A DNA stretch of 64,000 bases from Chamaecrista fasciculata. Its lineage: Eukaryota > Streptophyta > Magnoliopsida > Fabales > Fabaceae. The translations under genes were made by a program, and so were the position numbers. A model generated the notes under the pieces. The model was given only the letters and a program-made list of their open reading frames with translations. It had not been told where the DNA came from and did not search any database. Below, piece after piece: positions 1-12,216 of this stretch. The stretch is taken from NCBI GenBank assembly GCA_003254925.1, contig QANZ01019139.1, positions 1 to 64,000 of the forward strand, written 5' to 3'. The first letter of the stretch is position 1. Each line of letters begins with the position of its first letter.

Positions 1-161
1 AAGAAAATATAAAATACTGTAGCAAAGGTGTATTTTTTTTTTATTTGGACCAAATTATAATTATAATATTATAGTAGTAAAAAACAAAAGAAGCCCTAAG
101 GCGTTGGGAGATTTTGGTCCAAGCAAAAAGTTAGGATGCAATAATGTTTAGCCCATCTCAG

Positions 162-1828
162 GGCCTGTTTGGGTATTACAAAATGTCATCCAATCTCATC
201 TACGTGCATGAGATGAGATGATGATGAGATTAGATGAGATGAAAATAATGGATTGGTGTTTAGATGATTTGAGAGAAAATGATGTTAAATAGGGTGTGAA
301 ATTATATAAAATGGTATGTAATGATTGTGGTTGGTTGAAATAGGTTTATAGATTTTTTTAATTTGTATAGGGGCAGAAATGGTAGGAAATAATGAGATGA
401 GATGAAGATAATGAGATGAGATGATAGGTGTTTGAGTGTGGTTTGATTGGAATAATATTGAGATGAGATGATCTTGGAAAGCACGAGGATGAGATATTTT
501 TGGATGATGGGTTTTTGTTCCATCTCATTGGATGAGTTGATGGACCAAAATGAAAATAACAATAAAATTATTTTAAGAATACAATTTAGTCCATAAATTT
601 GTATTGATCAAATAATCAGTCCTTAAGATGTGTAAATTATAACTCGGGGCCCATAGAAAACCGCAACCATCAATAATCGGGTTTATTCATTAAATTCAAT
701 GACCAAAAAGTAACAAACAATAGTTTGGGGACTAGAATGCAAATAACATGGAAATAGTTTTAACTAATCTCATGGTTTGATAAACAAAATAGAACGATAA
801 ATAGTTTTAACTCTTTTTAATTTTTTCAAAAAACTTCGTCAGATATATTAAAAAAAAAGGGATTGAATTGACGTTCAGACTAAAAAATATAACAAATATT
901 TTGATAACCGAAATGAACTTATCTCATAGTTTGAAGACTAGACTGTCAACAAATGTGAATATAAAACTTTTCCATTTTTTTCACTTTTTTTAAAATATGT
1001 TATAACGGGTTTAGAAGAAGATTGTATCGAATCCAATTATATATTTTAATAAAACAAATAAAAGAACATTGAGACAAAAAAAAACAACACTACACAATTT
1101 TTTATTCTATTTTTTTAAAAAAATGTAAAAGCGAGACTAGAAAAGATTGTACCTTAAAAAAAATTTGGATTCAATTATAAATTTTACTCAAATATATAGA
1201 ACATTGGGACAAAAAAAATAAAACATTACAATTTTCTAGCTACCAATGATTCGAACCAAAAAAACAATAGACACGTCGAAACTTGTATCTTTTTCCAACA
1301 AAAAAATTATTTTCCATTATCTAGAGTGTATAATCATCGAATAATTTTGGACACGAATATAGAACAAAAAATAGTCTGAGGACGACAATGAAAATAATTG
1401 CATAGTTTGAGAAAAAAAACTAAACAAAAAATAATTTTAAGAGCCAAGGAAACTGAGGTCATAGTTTGAGGACTAAAATACCTATAAAAGTGAAGATAGT
1501 TAATTTTTTTCTTTTTAAAAAAAACTACATTAAAGAGAATGGAAGAAGATTATAACTTTAAAAATATTTTAGGGATTAAATTGTATATTTTACTCAAAAC
1601 AAATAGAGGAATATTGCAACTAAAAAAATAATAATATTGTAAAATTTTGTTTAATTNTAGTAATTGTAAGAGAAAATGAGATGATGTTGTGAATGAGATG
1701 ATGATGTGGATGAGATGAGATGAGATGAAGGTTCAAAAAATACCAAATCATTACTATTCATCCACTCCTAAAATGAGATGATGATTGAATGAGATGAGAT
1801 CAATATTTGAGGCTCCCAAAGAGCCCTT
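162..1828. mobile_element. Probable non-autonomous DNA transposon rich in GATGAGAT repeats
   Basis: The left end (GGGCCTGTTTGGG) and right end (CCCAAAGAGCCC) form an imperfect inverted pair. Inside both ends lie clusters of GATGAGATGAGATGA-type repeats (about 185-560 and 1677-1800). The interior is AT-rich with no coding potential. The end motif resembles PIF/Harbinger or hAT MITEs. No target duplication is seen, so the limits are provisional. Confidence 0.5.
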
Positions 1829-2201
1829 AATTTGTCAAGTTGGCTGTGGAATAGCTTTCCATAGTAAAATCATTGACATTTATTTTCTTAATATGCAAAA
1901 TATTGCAAAACCCATCCATCAATGTCATCATCGGACTCATACATCCCTTTGTTTTTTCTTTTTCTTGCACATCCCTTATTAAAGAGATATACAACCTAAT
2001 AATGCAAATTTTCCATAAAAAAGTATATTTTCTAAAGCCATATATCACAAACATTGCTCTATTCTATAATATTCTCATTTCTCAATTGATTTTTTATGTT
2101 TTTCATAATTTGTTTGTTCTTAATTTTATTTTTATTCGTAAATAAATTGAATCAGGTTATTTAATTTATAACGATGACTAATTTTCTATAAGGCAAAACT
2201 T

Positions 2202-2402
2202 AGGTAAAGTTCCTTATATGTTTGCTATAAGGTTCCTCAATCAGCATTTAACACGTGACAAAAATTTTATTCATGACCAATCATGGTAGAGAGAGAATAT
2301 TAAACACAACTTTTTACATAACCAATCATTGAAGATAAAGAATGTAATTAAAACTTTTGATTGGAGAACCTTATAGCAAATATATAAGGAACTTTATACC
2401 TC
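2202..2402. mobile_element. MITE (family F), downstream of FTRC
   Basis: The termini AGGTAAAGTTCCTTATATG and TATATAAGGAACTTTATACCT are inverted copies continuing into GCTATAAGGTTC / GAACCTTATAGC. The interior includes GACCAATCATGGTAGA. A second copy lies in FTRC intron 4 at 4848-5052. Confidence 0.82.
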
Positions 2403-2641
2403 TTTTCTAGTGTTAAGAATCCAATATTTATTTAACTACAATCAAGACTAATTTTCTTCAAACATATAAATTACAGAAGTAAATTGTCTCTATCAATAAA
2501 AATTTTTTATACACATTATATGAAATTCAATTATTTTTAGGTCAAAGGAGTATTATTTTTAGGCGAAAGATAATTTTCTTTGGCATTTTTTAAGATTATT
2601 TATATCGAACTGGTAAATAAAGGAGTATTCTGACATCAGTA

Positions 2642-2755
2642 GCAAAATATGGAATAGTAAACTCACTGAGAATTGTGGAAAAACGGACAAGGAAGCAGCG
2701 AAATATGGAATAGTAAACTCACTGAGATTTGTGGAAAAACGGACAAGGAAACGAT
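2642..2755. repeat. Tandem duplication, 57-bp unit
   Basis: The block beginning GCAAAATATGGAATAGTAA at 2642 is repeated from 2699 with only a few changes. It lies just downstream of the FTRC stop codon, possibly in the 3' UTR or its flank. Confidence 0.88.
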
Positions 2756-2872
2756 TCAAAAAGAAAAATAAATAAATAAAACTTATTTTAGGTAAATACA
2801 AATATACATATATATCATTACATTCTTCTTTTCTCTAATCATTCATCAGATGAAGCTTTTAACAAGTAGGTG

Positions 2873-5800
2873 TTACATATTTGCGGTTGATGATCTAATC
2901 TCTTCCAAGGTGATTGTCTGCAAGAAGATAAATTGTTGCATTGCATCAGAAAAGGAAATGAACTTAAATCAATATATATGTCGAGGGGAAGTAAAACCAA
3001 AATAACATAAACAAGCTACTGCAGAACTTTCATAATTACATTCATATATATATATATATATATTGTGTGTTTGTGTGGGTTCAAGGCCATTTTTTTGTTA
3101 CTTTTTCAAAAGAACCACAAGACATTGAAGTTGAGAGTGGGAAAGGCGTAAGCCAAAAATATCATAACTGCCTAGCACTTGTATCCAAGAGAAGGGCCAC
3201 TAGAACCATATATAGAAGTTCATACAAGAGGTTTCCATCAGTTTGAAACATTTTATATTTGACACCATGAGTAATGAGTGCCAAAGTTAAAAGAATTAAA
3301 GAATTACCTGTTCCGTGCCAGCAAAATCGTTGTCAGGAGTGAGAAAGAGCATGCAGTGACACTCCTTCCTACAAAAGTCGCATATGAATCATAAAAATCT
3401 CAGCGAGACAAGGGAAGAATTAATTCAGTTTCATAGATAATTCATCCGTCCATATCTGAAAAACATAAAAATAATAATAAAATAGACAAACCTCAAATAC
3501 ATCTAGATATTCCAGTAAAGTAGAAATCATAACACTACAGCAGAACTGGTGGAGCCTTTTAAATCTTACTATTACTGAGACATTAACAGATTAGACATCA
3601 TTTGTGAATGGTGACAAAAAATATACTATTCAATCTACAGGCAGTCAGGTTTCAAAGGCAAGACATAAGAACACAACCAAAACAATTATTATCAAAATGA
3701 ACTATCACATACGTCAAATACAAATTAGTTGAACAAAATAAGTAACTATCCATACATAATGCTATGATCGATACCATCTCTTTAACCATTGACAGCCAAG
3801 GCAGAGCTGATTGAAATTTGCAACTCGCACGTAAGTGTCCAATATTTTGAAAATACCCTTTGTGTTTTACTTATAATCTTGAAAGGCTATGAGTTTGGCC
3901 CCATCCAACTTTAAATATCATATACTTGTCTAATCCCTGATGGTCAGCATCTTTAATGTATTACCATACATCTATATTCTTTTTGAAGCTGAATGATCAT
4001 TATCCTAATCAAGCCTCTTAACCATTCACTCTCAAGATTGATTAATAGTGACCAATCGATCACTGTGTCCTGCCAATTTGCTAAGCTGGTGCAGAATAGA
4101 CTAAGAGAAAGATTGTGTTGGATACTCCAACAGAATTGATCTTGGGAAGTATGTCTCTTTTTTTCAGAGTTTTCCGGGATACAATAGGAGAGCTAAGGTG
4201 GGGGTCTCACCTTTGAAGACTACATTCAATTTAAAGTCTTTCTCCCTAAAGCATGATTTGCTACATCCAGCCCATGACTGGTGATATTTTATTCGTCCTC
4301 CTGAGATGTTTTCTGCTTGGGATGAGTGCTTAGTGAGCCTTGCTTTCATAATTAGGCAAGTCTATCGATTAATTTAAAAAAGGAAGGAGTCATTGTAAAT
4401 TCAGTAGCTAGGTAATTAGCACCATACTTCCATCTTCAAGTATCAGTTGGGACAACTAATCCTTCTAAAGGAATAAAGCAACTGCTGATGCAAGCATTGA
4501 ACTTGGATGCCACAAAGCAAATGGTGATTAGCTGGTATGAAGATAGAAGTCCTAGCAGATTTCTCTGTCTTTACATGTCTTTTTGAATATTTTATAATTC
4601 TAACATAAAACATCATGAAGCTATAATGGCGATTTTTTTTTGGCAGTTGCTTCATGAGATAAATATATACTTAAATACCCACCAGAAAATTTGAAAAGTA
4701 TGGAACTATGGAAAAAAGGACTTTCACAGTTTAAAAGTCAACAAAGCATTTCTGAGAAACCTAAGGGTCTAGAGGTTGTAATACGTTTATGTATACTTTC
4801 TAAAGGGTAAGAATAAGTCTCTAGCTTCTAGTTAAATCAAGGGCAAGACTTATATACAGTTCCTTATATGCTTGCTATAAGGTTCTCCAATAAAAATATG
4901 ACACGTGGTAAATTTGTTTTGCATGACCAATCATGGTAGAAAGAGAGTATTAAATACAACTTTTTGCCCAACCAATTATTGAAGAGAGAGAATGTAATTG
5001 AAGCTTGTGATTGGAGAACCTCATAGCAAAGATATAAGCAACTGCATATAAGTTTTTTCCTTAAATCAAAACCAATGCATCACATCTGCCAAGAAGGTTA
5101 TATAGCCTAATTACTCTAATTTGATCCACGCTTCTCTAAGATACCAACTTGGTACTTTTAATGTTTAAATCCACGTCAAATTCATATGTTTTGCTCAGTA
5201 AGCATCCAGCACAAATCTTTTAGATGCTGATTTATGAACAGTGTACAAAATATAACCACAGTAATATAATATTTGCTTTTATAAACATAGCTGCTCATGA
5301 ACAGAAGTGGTTTCCAACTTGACACCACAAAAGCATAGAAGCCATATGTTCTCTAGTAGTTATGAAGATATGCCTACCTCTCTCTCATGGGAACACATGG
5401 ACAATTCCAAAATCCCTGTCCAGCCTCTGCAGCTTTGTCATCATAATGTCTGAAGCACAATAATTTCGTTATAGAAACAATAGTAATCAAATTAACCATG
5501 CAGCCCCACTACCAGATCTGTAGGATGAGACAAAAAATCTTGTTCGAAACAAAAGAGTAAGTATATACCGGCAAGGGCACAATGGAGCACCCAATGAATC
5601 TTTATGGTCAGCCAACCCCTATTCCAAAACAGATATGGTGTAAGGAAGAAACACTACCAGTAGAAGCACTTACTTTGGAAATCAGATATATATTGTGAAT
5701 GAGCATATTCATCTGTAACACTGAATAACTGAAGTATGTTATTGCAGGAAGACACTGAATAGCAATGAATCAATGTAGATAAATTATTCAGATATTTGCG

Positions 5801-7497
5801 TACACACTCCACATTTCGTCCACATTCCACATTTCAAACAACATGGTCGACCAAAGCATAATTCCTATCTTCTATTTTGAAGATTTCCCTTTCTGAGATT
5901 GTTTCAAGGAACTTTTCAGGGCACTGGGGGGTGTAAGGTAGTCCCATCAGAATTCAGATGCATTACCCCACCAAATGTATAAATCCAAAGGGTGACACTT
6001 GAGAGAGCTAGATATCTTATCTAGCTTTCAACCGTTGGATTTAACTTCTTCAGTCTCGAAATCTGTGTTATAAATCAAAAAAAGATTACACAAATCTCAA
6101 GACTAAAAAAGTTAAATCCAATGATTGAGAATTGAATAGCTTAAGCTATCTCTCCATAGAACTACCCAAATCCAAATTCTACAAGCAATTTAGTTTTTCG
6201 TAAAAATATTCCTTTATGTGCTTCAGATATTCAGACAAGTTGATATCAAACATAAAATGTACAAATCATTTTTAGTTAATCTTGATTACGTAAGACATTG
6301 TAGCATTACAATGATGCCTGAGAGAGTTCCTTGAATAAAGAAGTGATAGAAATCAAAACCAACAAGTAGTTTTTGACCTACTTCCTAAACCACTTTGGAA
6401 ATGAAACCCCAGATAGGTAAAAGCACCATAAGAAAGAGTGCCAAACTGGTCTTCTGAAACTGGATGATCACACCACTAGGTTCTTTTTTAAGATTTAGCT
6501 ATTAAATCAACTGATCTATTCGGGTAATTACTATCAACGCATGTCATTTACTATGGTCAAAATATGCTTTCATATGAGAGACAACCATCATTCACATGCA
6601 ATGAGAAGATCCTAAAAGCTCCATAAGAAAACATATGAGAGCATAGAAACAGTAACTGTAACCAACTTTTGGCTTATGAAGCAATCTAAGATGGTTATAT
6701 CATGTTATTCATTACAGAAGAAGTTCCCTAATAAGCAAGTCATATTGATAGGGAATTTTATGTGCCACGAAAGTACATATACCTTAATGACAACAGAAGT
6801 AACTCCCTTGTCAACGCAGAAGTAAGTTCCTGACTTACGAGCATATTGCTCTGAGAACTTCCTCATTATTTCAACAGATTTCTCAGATGGTTCCACTGGA
6901 AGAAGAAGCAAATTACTTCCAAATACATGTGAAGTCCACAAAATTTCAGGCAAAAGCAAATAAAAAACAAAACGCAGGGACTGCAATTCAAGTAAAACTG
7001 TAGAATAGGTCCTAGTTTCCTCAACAAAAGAAAAATCAGGAAACCTATTGACTTTCTATGCACAAAGATATACTAAAAAGCATAAAAATTTTACCACTCT
7101 TTACCTGCCTAAAGTCTCCGCAAAAACTTAAAACTCCCAATTTTGACTAATACACAGATTGAAATCAAAACCCACTTCATACATTACAATTTTATCGGAG
7201 GCACATAGAACGAAATCAAGATTGCTTCACTCAGTTAGAGCATAATACAAACAGAAGAACATGGGCAACAACACCAAGGACCATGAACACTCAGAAAAAG
7301 ACCAACATCCAATTCAACTCACGAAAATCGTCACCTGAAACCATTATATCAGGGTGTAGATAGGCGAATATTAATTAGTATTGGGATTGAAGCAATGGGT
7401 TACCTTGGGCTCGAAAGACAGGGAAATTACGGTGGCGCCTGAAGGGAGTTGAGAGGGAAGGAATGCCGACGGCGAATGAGGAAGCTTGCAAAATCAT
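2873..7497 (-). CDS. FTRC: Ferredoxin-thioredoxin reductase catalytic chain, chloroplastic
   Basis: This is the 4Fe-4S catalytic subunit of plastid ferredoxin-thioredoxin reductase, which passes electrons from photoreduced ferredoxin to thioredoxin disulfides. Six exons on the minus strand (7497-7404, 6895-6783, 5618-5569, 5449-5378, 3368-3308, 2917-2873), all with GT-AG introns, encode 144 aa. The family signature CPC-x16-CPC-x8-CHC is exact at C83/C85, C102/C104 and C113/C115, with the extra conserved cysteine at C58. These residues supply the cluster ligands and the active-site disulfide. Residues 1 to about 31 are basic and Ser-rich and read as a transit peptide; the mature part begins near VEPSEKSVE. 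The length is normal for the plant family. The ATG at 7497 is the first in the exon and gives the transit peptide. The 2-kb fourth intron contains a MITE at 4848-5052. Identity is very secure; only the UTRs are unmapped. Confidence 0.96.
4848..5052. mobile_element. MITE (family F) inside FTRC intron 4
   Basis: It has the same inverted ends and interior as the element at 2202 (CAGTTCCTTATATGCTTGC, GACCAATCATGGTAGAAAGA, GATTGGAGAACCTCATAGC). It is more diverged at the right end. Exon junctions on either side are unaffected. Confidence 0.8.
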
Positions 7498-9047
7498 TGC
7501 CAACGATTTCTGCAACAATCGGAAATTTCTGTGACCGACGAGTCTCGGAGAAGAAAGAAAGAAACACAGACAAGTAAATAAGTAATAGCGTTCTGTGATT
7601 TATGTTTTATGGTCTACGTCTCCAAATTAATTTCATTTGTATTTTTAACTTTATCTGATTAAAATCGTTAGATTATCTGGAAATCGTGCTCGCCACTCGT
7701 TGTAAAAATATCAGCCTGGAAATTCCGTAAGCCACTTGGTTGTGGACTTTTGCTTCTCTATCTACAATTCTTATTCTTATTATTATTTTTTTTGGGTCAA
7801 ATCTGTCTACCATTCCACATAGTACAAATAGTAAGATACCTTTTTTGACAGAAAAAAAAAACAAGATATTTTTTTTTGGTTCGAGATGATATCAACAACT
7901 GAATTGTCATTCTTTTCAGTCTTGGACCACTTCTAGCCCATTTGTGTCCAACAAAAGCCCAATATAGTTTAGATTCTTTTTTATTTCGTCATGATATTAA
8001 TTAAATGATTGGACCCAAAAAAAAGTTAATTAATGATCAATCTTAGACATGTTCCTGTGCTCTCCTCCATTTGGGAGGTTTAAGGTTTTTTCTTTTATTA
8101 CAGAAGTTTTTCTCTGTTTCACTAGAAAATAATTTATCTTTTGATGATATATATATCTCAATTCTACTTCGCTAATATCAAAAAGAAAATGAATAAAAAG
8201 ATTGATCCCTCAGAGAGAGAGAGATGAAGGATGTCTTGCCTTTAAGTGATATCTTTTAAGTTTTCTTTATTTTCTTATGATTATGTAGATCTTATGTATA
8301 TCTTTGTAGTGTAGGATCTGGATATATTTTCTTTCTTAGGTGAGTCGTCTAGGAGTTTTTCTTCGTCTATTGGTGTATATGTTCCTAAGAGCGTGAGACT
8401 ATGTTTATATTATTAAATCTATGTCTTACTCGGTCTCCTTTGTATGGTCATGTGTTATTTTTCTCATGAACGACATATTCATCTTTCCAACCAAAAAAAT
8501 CATAAATTATTAAGTGAGATGGTAGTGATATGATCTCGCAATCGCGAGAGAAACATACAAATTTAAACATTAGAAATTAACGCACACTTATTTGGGGAAC
8601 TAAAATTTTAGCCTTTCTATAATTTGTGTAAAATAAAGAAAACCTTGTATCTAAAATATCGATTAGCCTTCTCTTTAAAAAGATTCAGCAAACTGAAGTA
8701 GCCCTCAAGACCCAAGGAAAGGAAAATAAGCAATACTGCTACATATATAGAGAAGGTATTGCCGTAATCAATTTGGTCAAGAGATTTATTTGTCATTATT
8801 AACCCAATATGAACTCTGCATGCTCAAAAAATAAAGGAATAACAATAATAACTAATTAGTGGAACATATATATAATTGTACAGATTGAATTGAATATATA
8901 TAGTCATAAAAAAAAAAACATGTGGTGCAGAAAGTGCATGCACCTATTTTAAAAATTTTGTATTAATTAGTGTATTGTGTTGATGATCTGTTGTTGCCGT
9001 GACTGACATTTCACTCTTCAATACGTATCCTACAGACTACAATATAA

Positions 9048-9090
<43 letters not shown>

Positions 9091-10984
9091 CTTCTCAGTT
9101 GTGTCACACATAGTGTCATGATTACTTCATGTAAAGCTAAGTCGAGCCGATCAGAAATTAAAAGTACTATAGACAGAAAGCGTATATGGTCCCTNATATG
9201 GTCCCTTTAGCCTTTACAGTTTACAGTTCTCCTTTATTTTTTCATCATATCGATCACACCATATGCTTCACCCTACCCTTCAACCTTACATTTTGTATTC
9301 TCTCATTTTCTTTTTTGAGGTACACGACGAGAATATTCACCATCTATACAATAGTGGTTAATCTACTCATAAACTTGTAGATATTTCAATAAGTGAAACA
9401 GTGGATTCAAAGATTCCAGATTGTTTTATATAGTTAGTGTCAAAGTCAGATATTGAACTCTTGACATTTAGTTAATCTTCATTCCCACTTTGATTCTCAC
9501 ATATTTATTATAGGTGTTAAAAATATTATAGGTGTTAAATGAAGAATTACTAAAGTTGTTAGACTTACATATAAGAAAACTGATGATTCAGTAAAAGTTG
9601 ATCACGAACATATAATAACCACTCGTTTGATATAGCACCTTAAATACTATTCAAGATATATACTATACATGGTAATCTGATATTTAACGTCAAGATGATG
9701 AATGTTATAACTTTTTAATCAATTTACATATATAACATATTTTACTACCTAAAAAAGTAAAAATTCTGCAGTTCACACTTCACACTTAGCTATTGTGCTG
9801 ATATATTATTTGAGCAATTTTCATAAATATAGAATCACATTGCACAAGTTGTACGCTGAATTTAGAAAATACACGAGACGTGAATTAAAATTAAACTGAA
9901 ATCTTTCGTTCTGCATCATCAGTTATATATAGCACTTATTAGCAGTCATGCCAACATGAATATATAATTATATATATATATATATATACATATCTTTCAA
10001 AAATTGATGCGTGATCAGATTTCAGAACAAAATATATCACATAATATTATATACAATAAGTAATCAATGTCTTTCGTAAAACCATGTATATCGGAGTACC
10101 TTAGCTTGCATGGTTTACTATATATAGTTACCGACTTACCATATATAGCTATATATAAGGGCTAGACTGTAAAATTGAATCCTAGCTAGTTACTCAATCT
10201 GAAAGCCAGTCTGAAATATAATTATACATATAGATAAGTAATTTTTTAATTTACGGACATATATAGATAAGTATTTTAAGGTATATATATATATATATAT
10301 AATAGAATATATATATATAATATAATATAATAGAGAAGGCGAGATCCATCGAAATTCTTGAACACGATCGATCAGTTTCTGACATGTTAACCAGTTGGTC
10401 TGTTACGTTGGTGTGTTAGGAAAAATTAACTGAATCTGATCTAACTTACCCTCCTGCTTTTCATTCTATTCACATCTATATATATATACTTGTAGAAATT
10501 AAAAGCCATAACCAAAGTCAGAAATTAATTAATAGATCGATCTAGTACTTAATTAATTAACACCACTACTAGCTAGGCTTGCTATAGCGCGCTAGCTCAT
10601 GGAGACATTTATTAATGCATCCAAAGTAATTCCATATTAGAAGACATGTATATGTATATATAAAACTTGATATATATGAGATCTATATATATTATGAATT
10701 ACAAAGACAGAAAACACGGTAGTAGTCTCTCAAGAGAGAGAAAGATAGATTACAAAACAACATAAAAATAGTAAAACATATATCGTGAACTCAAAACTCA
10801 GAGAGGCATATATAATACCATATTGTACTCACTCCCTCTCTTGAACACACAAACATAATCATTATAAATAGAAGAAGAGAACAATACTCATAATATATTA
10901 GAGTACTCTCGAGATACAACAAGCTCAGAACCCTAGCTAGCAATATATATAGTAACTAAGGCTTATATATATATATATAATTAC
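7498..10984. other. Intergenic, AT-rich, no gene recognised
   Basis: Upstream of FTRC. The stretch holds many TA-rich tracts and a possible retroposon 3' end near 8380-8510 (a sequence ending CATCTTTCCAACCAAAAAAA). I see no coding exon. Confidence 0.5.
9052..9088. repeat. (TA)n microsatellite
   Basis: An almost uninterrupted TA dinucleotide run lies in the AT-rich spacer between FTRC and the target-mimic locus. Confidence 0.95.
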
Positions 10985-11052
10985 CTGAGCAAGCCAGCAA
11001 TATATATAGATATGCTGTTGTATGTAGCTAGGTAGAGAAGAGATTAGTAATA

Positions 11053-11076
11053 TCGGACCAGGATGCTTGATTCCCC
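11053..11076 (-). promoter_or_regulatory. miR166 endogenous target-mimic (decoy) site
   Basis: On the plus strand the site reads TCGGACCAGG, then ATG, then CTTGATTCCCC. The first block is identical to miR166 positions 1-10. The last block equals positions 11-21 with one mismatch at position 14. Hence the minus-strand RNA pairs with miR166 throughout, with an extra 3 nt looped out exactly between positions 10 and 11, where Argonaute would cut. That is the rule followed by IPS1 and other target mimics. The miR165 sequence would carry an additional mismatch near its 3' end. The pairing is read directly from the sequence; sequestration of miR166 and release of HD-ZIP III mRNAs is inference. Confidence 0.72.
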
Positions 11077-11267
11077 CAAAGAAATAATAAAGAGAGAAAT
11101 TGAAGATGTGTGAAGAAGATGGAAATGATGATGATGATGAAGAAGAAGAAGAAGAAGAAAAAAATTAAAAAAAGTAGGTGATGAGAGAGAGAAGAAGCGT
11201 GTGAAGTGGTGGGGAAGTAATGATGAAAGAAGGTGGGTTTATTATTAGGTTTAATGGGAAGAGGAGG

Positions 11268-11312
11268 AGAAAGAAGAAGAAGAAGAAGAAGAAGAAGAAG
11301 AAGAAGAAGAAA
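11268..11312. repeat. (AAG)n trinucleotide repeat
   Basis: Continuous AAG/GAA units, with a second shorter cluster at 11140-11160. On the minus strand they are the TTC-rich leader of the putative target-mimic transcript and generate spurious Phe, Ser or Leu homopolymers in translation. Confidence 0.95.
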
Positions 11313-11492
11313 TGGTGGGAGCAATGATGGCGATAGAGAACAAAGCAGAGAGACATGATGATAATGATGACGAAGGGCGTTGAATCAAATGTATATATGC
11401 ACTCATAAAGAGAGAGAAAGAGAGAGATTCAAGGTTTTTTGTGCACCCAATCTCTATAATCTCTTTTATGTCTCCCTTCACATAGTGGAAGT

Positions 11493-11506
11493 CATTAAAT
11501 ATATAC
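11493..11506 (-). promoter_or_regulatory. TATA-like box upstream of the target-mimic transcript
   Basis: The minus strand reads CGTATATATTTAAT, followed within about 30-40 nt by a CT-rich leader, as in plant Pol II core promoters. The surrounding DNA is AT-rich, so chance occurrence is likely enough to keep confidence low. Confidence 0.3.
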
Positions 11507-11828
11507 GTGAATGTGAGTGACATAAAAAGATAAAGGATATCATCATCCATCATCAACCCTACCCTCTCTAGCTAAAATAATTTTAAACTAGCTAGGGTTT
11601 TGTGGCTTAGGAGTTATAGGACTTTAGCTTCACATTTTACTTAATAATAATAATAATAAGACTCTAAAAGTAGTGTTTATTAAAAAAAAAATGGATGCAT
11701 TAGTGTAAAGATAACTCAATAAGTTGTTGACCAAAGATTGATGCTATTAGAAATTCTACTTGGGTGCTTATTCATCTTGATTTGTAAATTATATATATAT
11801 ATATACATAGTTATATAATTTTTTTTTT

Positions 11829-12010
11829 NNNNNNNNNNNNNNNNNNNNNNNNNNNNNNNNNNNNNNNNNNNNNNNNNNNNNNNNNNNNNNNNNNNNNNNN
11901 NNNNNNNNNNNNNNNNNNNNNNNNNNNNNNNNNNNNNNNNNNNNNNNNNNNNNNNNNNNNNNNNNNNNNNNNNNNNNNNNNNNNNNNNNNNNNNNNNNNN
12001 NNNNNNNNNN
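11829..12010. other. Assembly gap
   Basis: A run of N flanked on both sides by poly(T). It hides the 3' flank of the SINE. Confidence 0.99.
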
Positions 12011-12216
12011 TTTTTTTTTTTTTTACGAGTAATAGGGTATCCACGTTGACAATAGTAACTAATCTCCTCGCTGCATGGCAGGCACCTCGAAGGGTGGGTC
12101 AACTAGCCAAAGGTTTTAAAGGACTCCATACCAAAGCAAGGAATCGAACTCTTGACACTTGGTTAAGGGCAGACAAGCCCCTTCCGCTTGACTACACCCC
12201 TTGGGTTTACAAAAGA
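12011..12216 (-). mobile_element. tRNA-derived SINE with poly(A) tail
   Basis: On the minus strand a Pol III A box (TGTAGTCAAGCGG, 12196-12184) is followed about 35 nt later by a perfect B box (GTTCGATTCC, 12149-12140). An unrelated body of about 115 nt comes next, ending in a run of 14 A (the T run at 12011-12024). A tRNA-like head, unrelated body and A tail define a plant SINE. The 3' flank is lost in the N gap, so a target-site duplication cannot be tested. The element abuts a 5S rRNA-like module in the same orientation (12217-12335). Confidence 0.72.

Larger units (their letters stand above)
10985..11470 (-). ncRNA. Candidate long non-coding RNA exon carrying a miR166 target-mimic site
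   Basis: No convincing protein is encoded here; the open frames are low-complexity Phe/Ser/Leu runs made by a TTC/CTT repeat. Read on the minus strand, the segment has a TATA-like box (11493-11506) about 30 nt upstream of the proposed start. It then has a pyrimidine-rich leader, the miR166-complementary site at 11053-11076, and a good splice donor (CTCAG followed by GTAATT) at the 10985/10984 boundary. This layout fits a capped, spliced Pol II non-coding transcript acting as a miRNA decoy. The boundaries are inferred from these signals, not observed, and a downstream exon was not identified. It could instead be the 5' leader of an unrecognised gene. Confidence 0.5.

Noticed and set aside
11053..11077. 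A MIR166 precursor on the plus strand
   Set aside because: The block resembles miR166 but has three inserted bases, and no complementary star sequence lies within 200 bp on either side. The minus-strand mimic explains it better.
11028..11556. Open frames rich in Phe, Ser or Leu on the minus strand
   Set aside because: They are translations of the TTC/CTT trinucleotide repeat in three frames and share no family signature. The locus is better read as non-coding.
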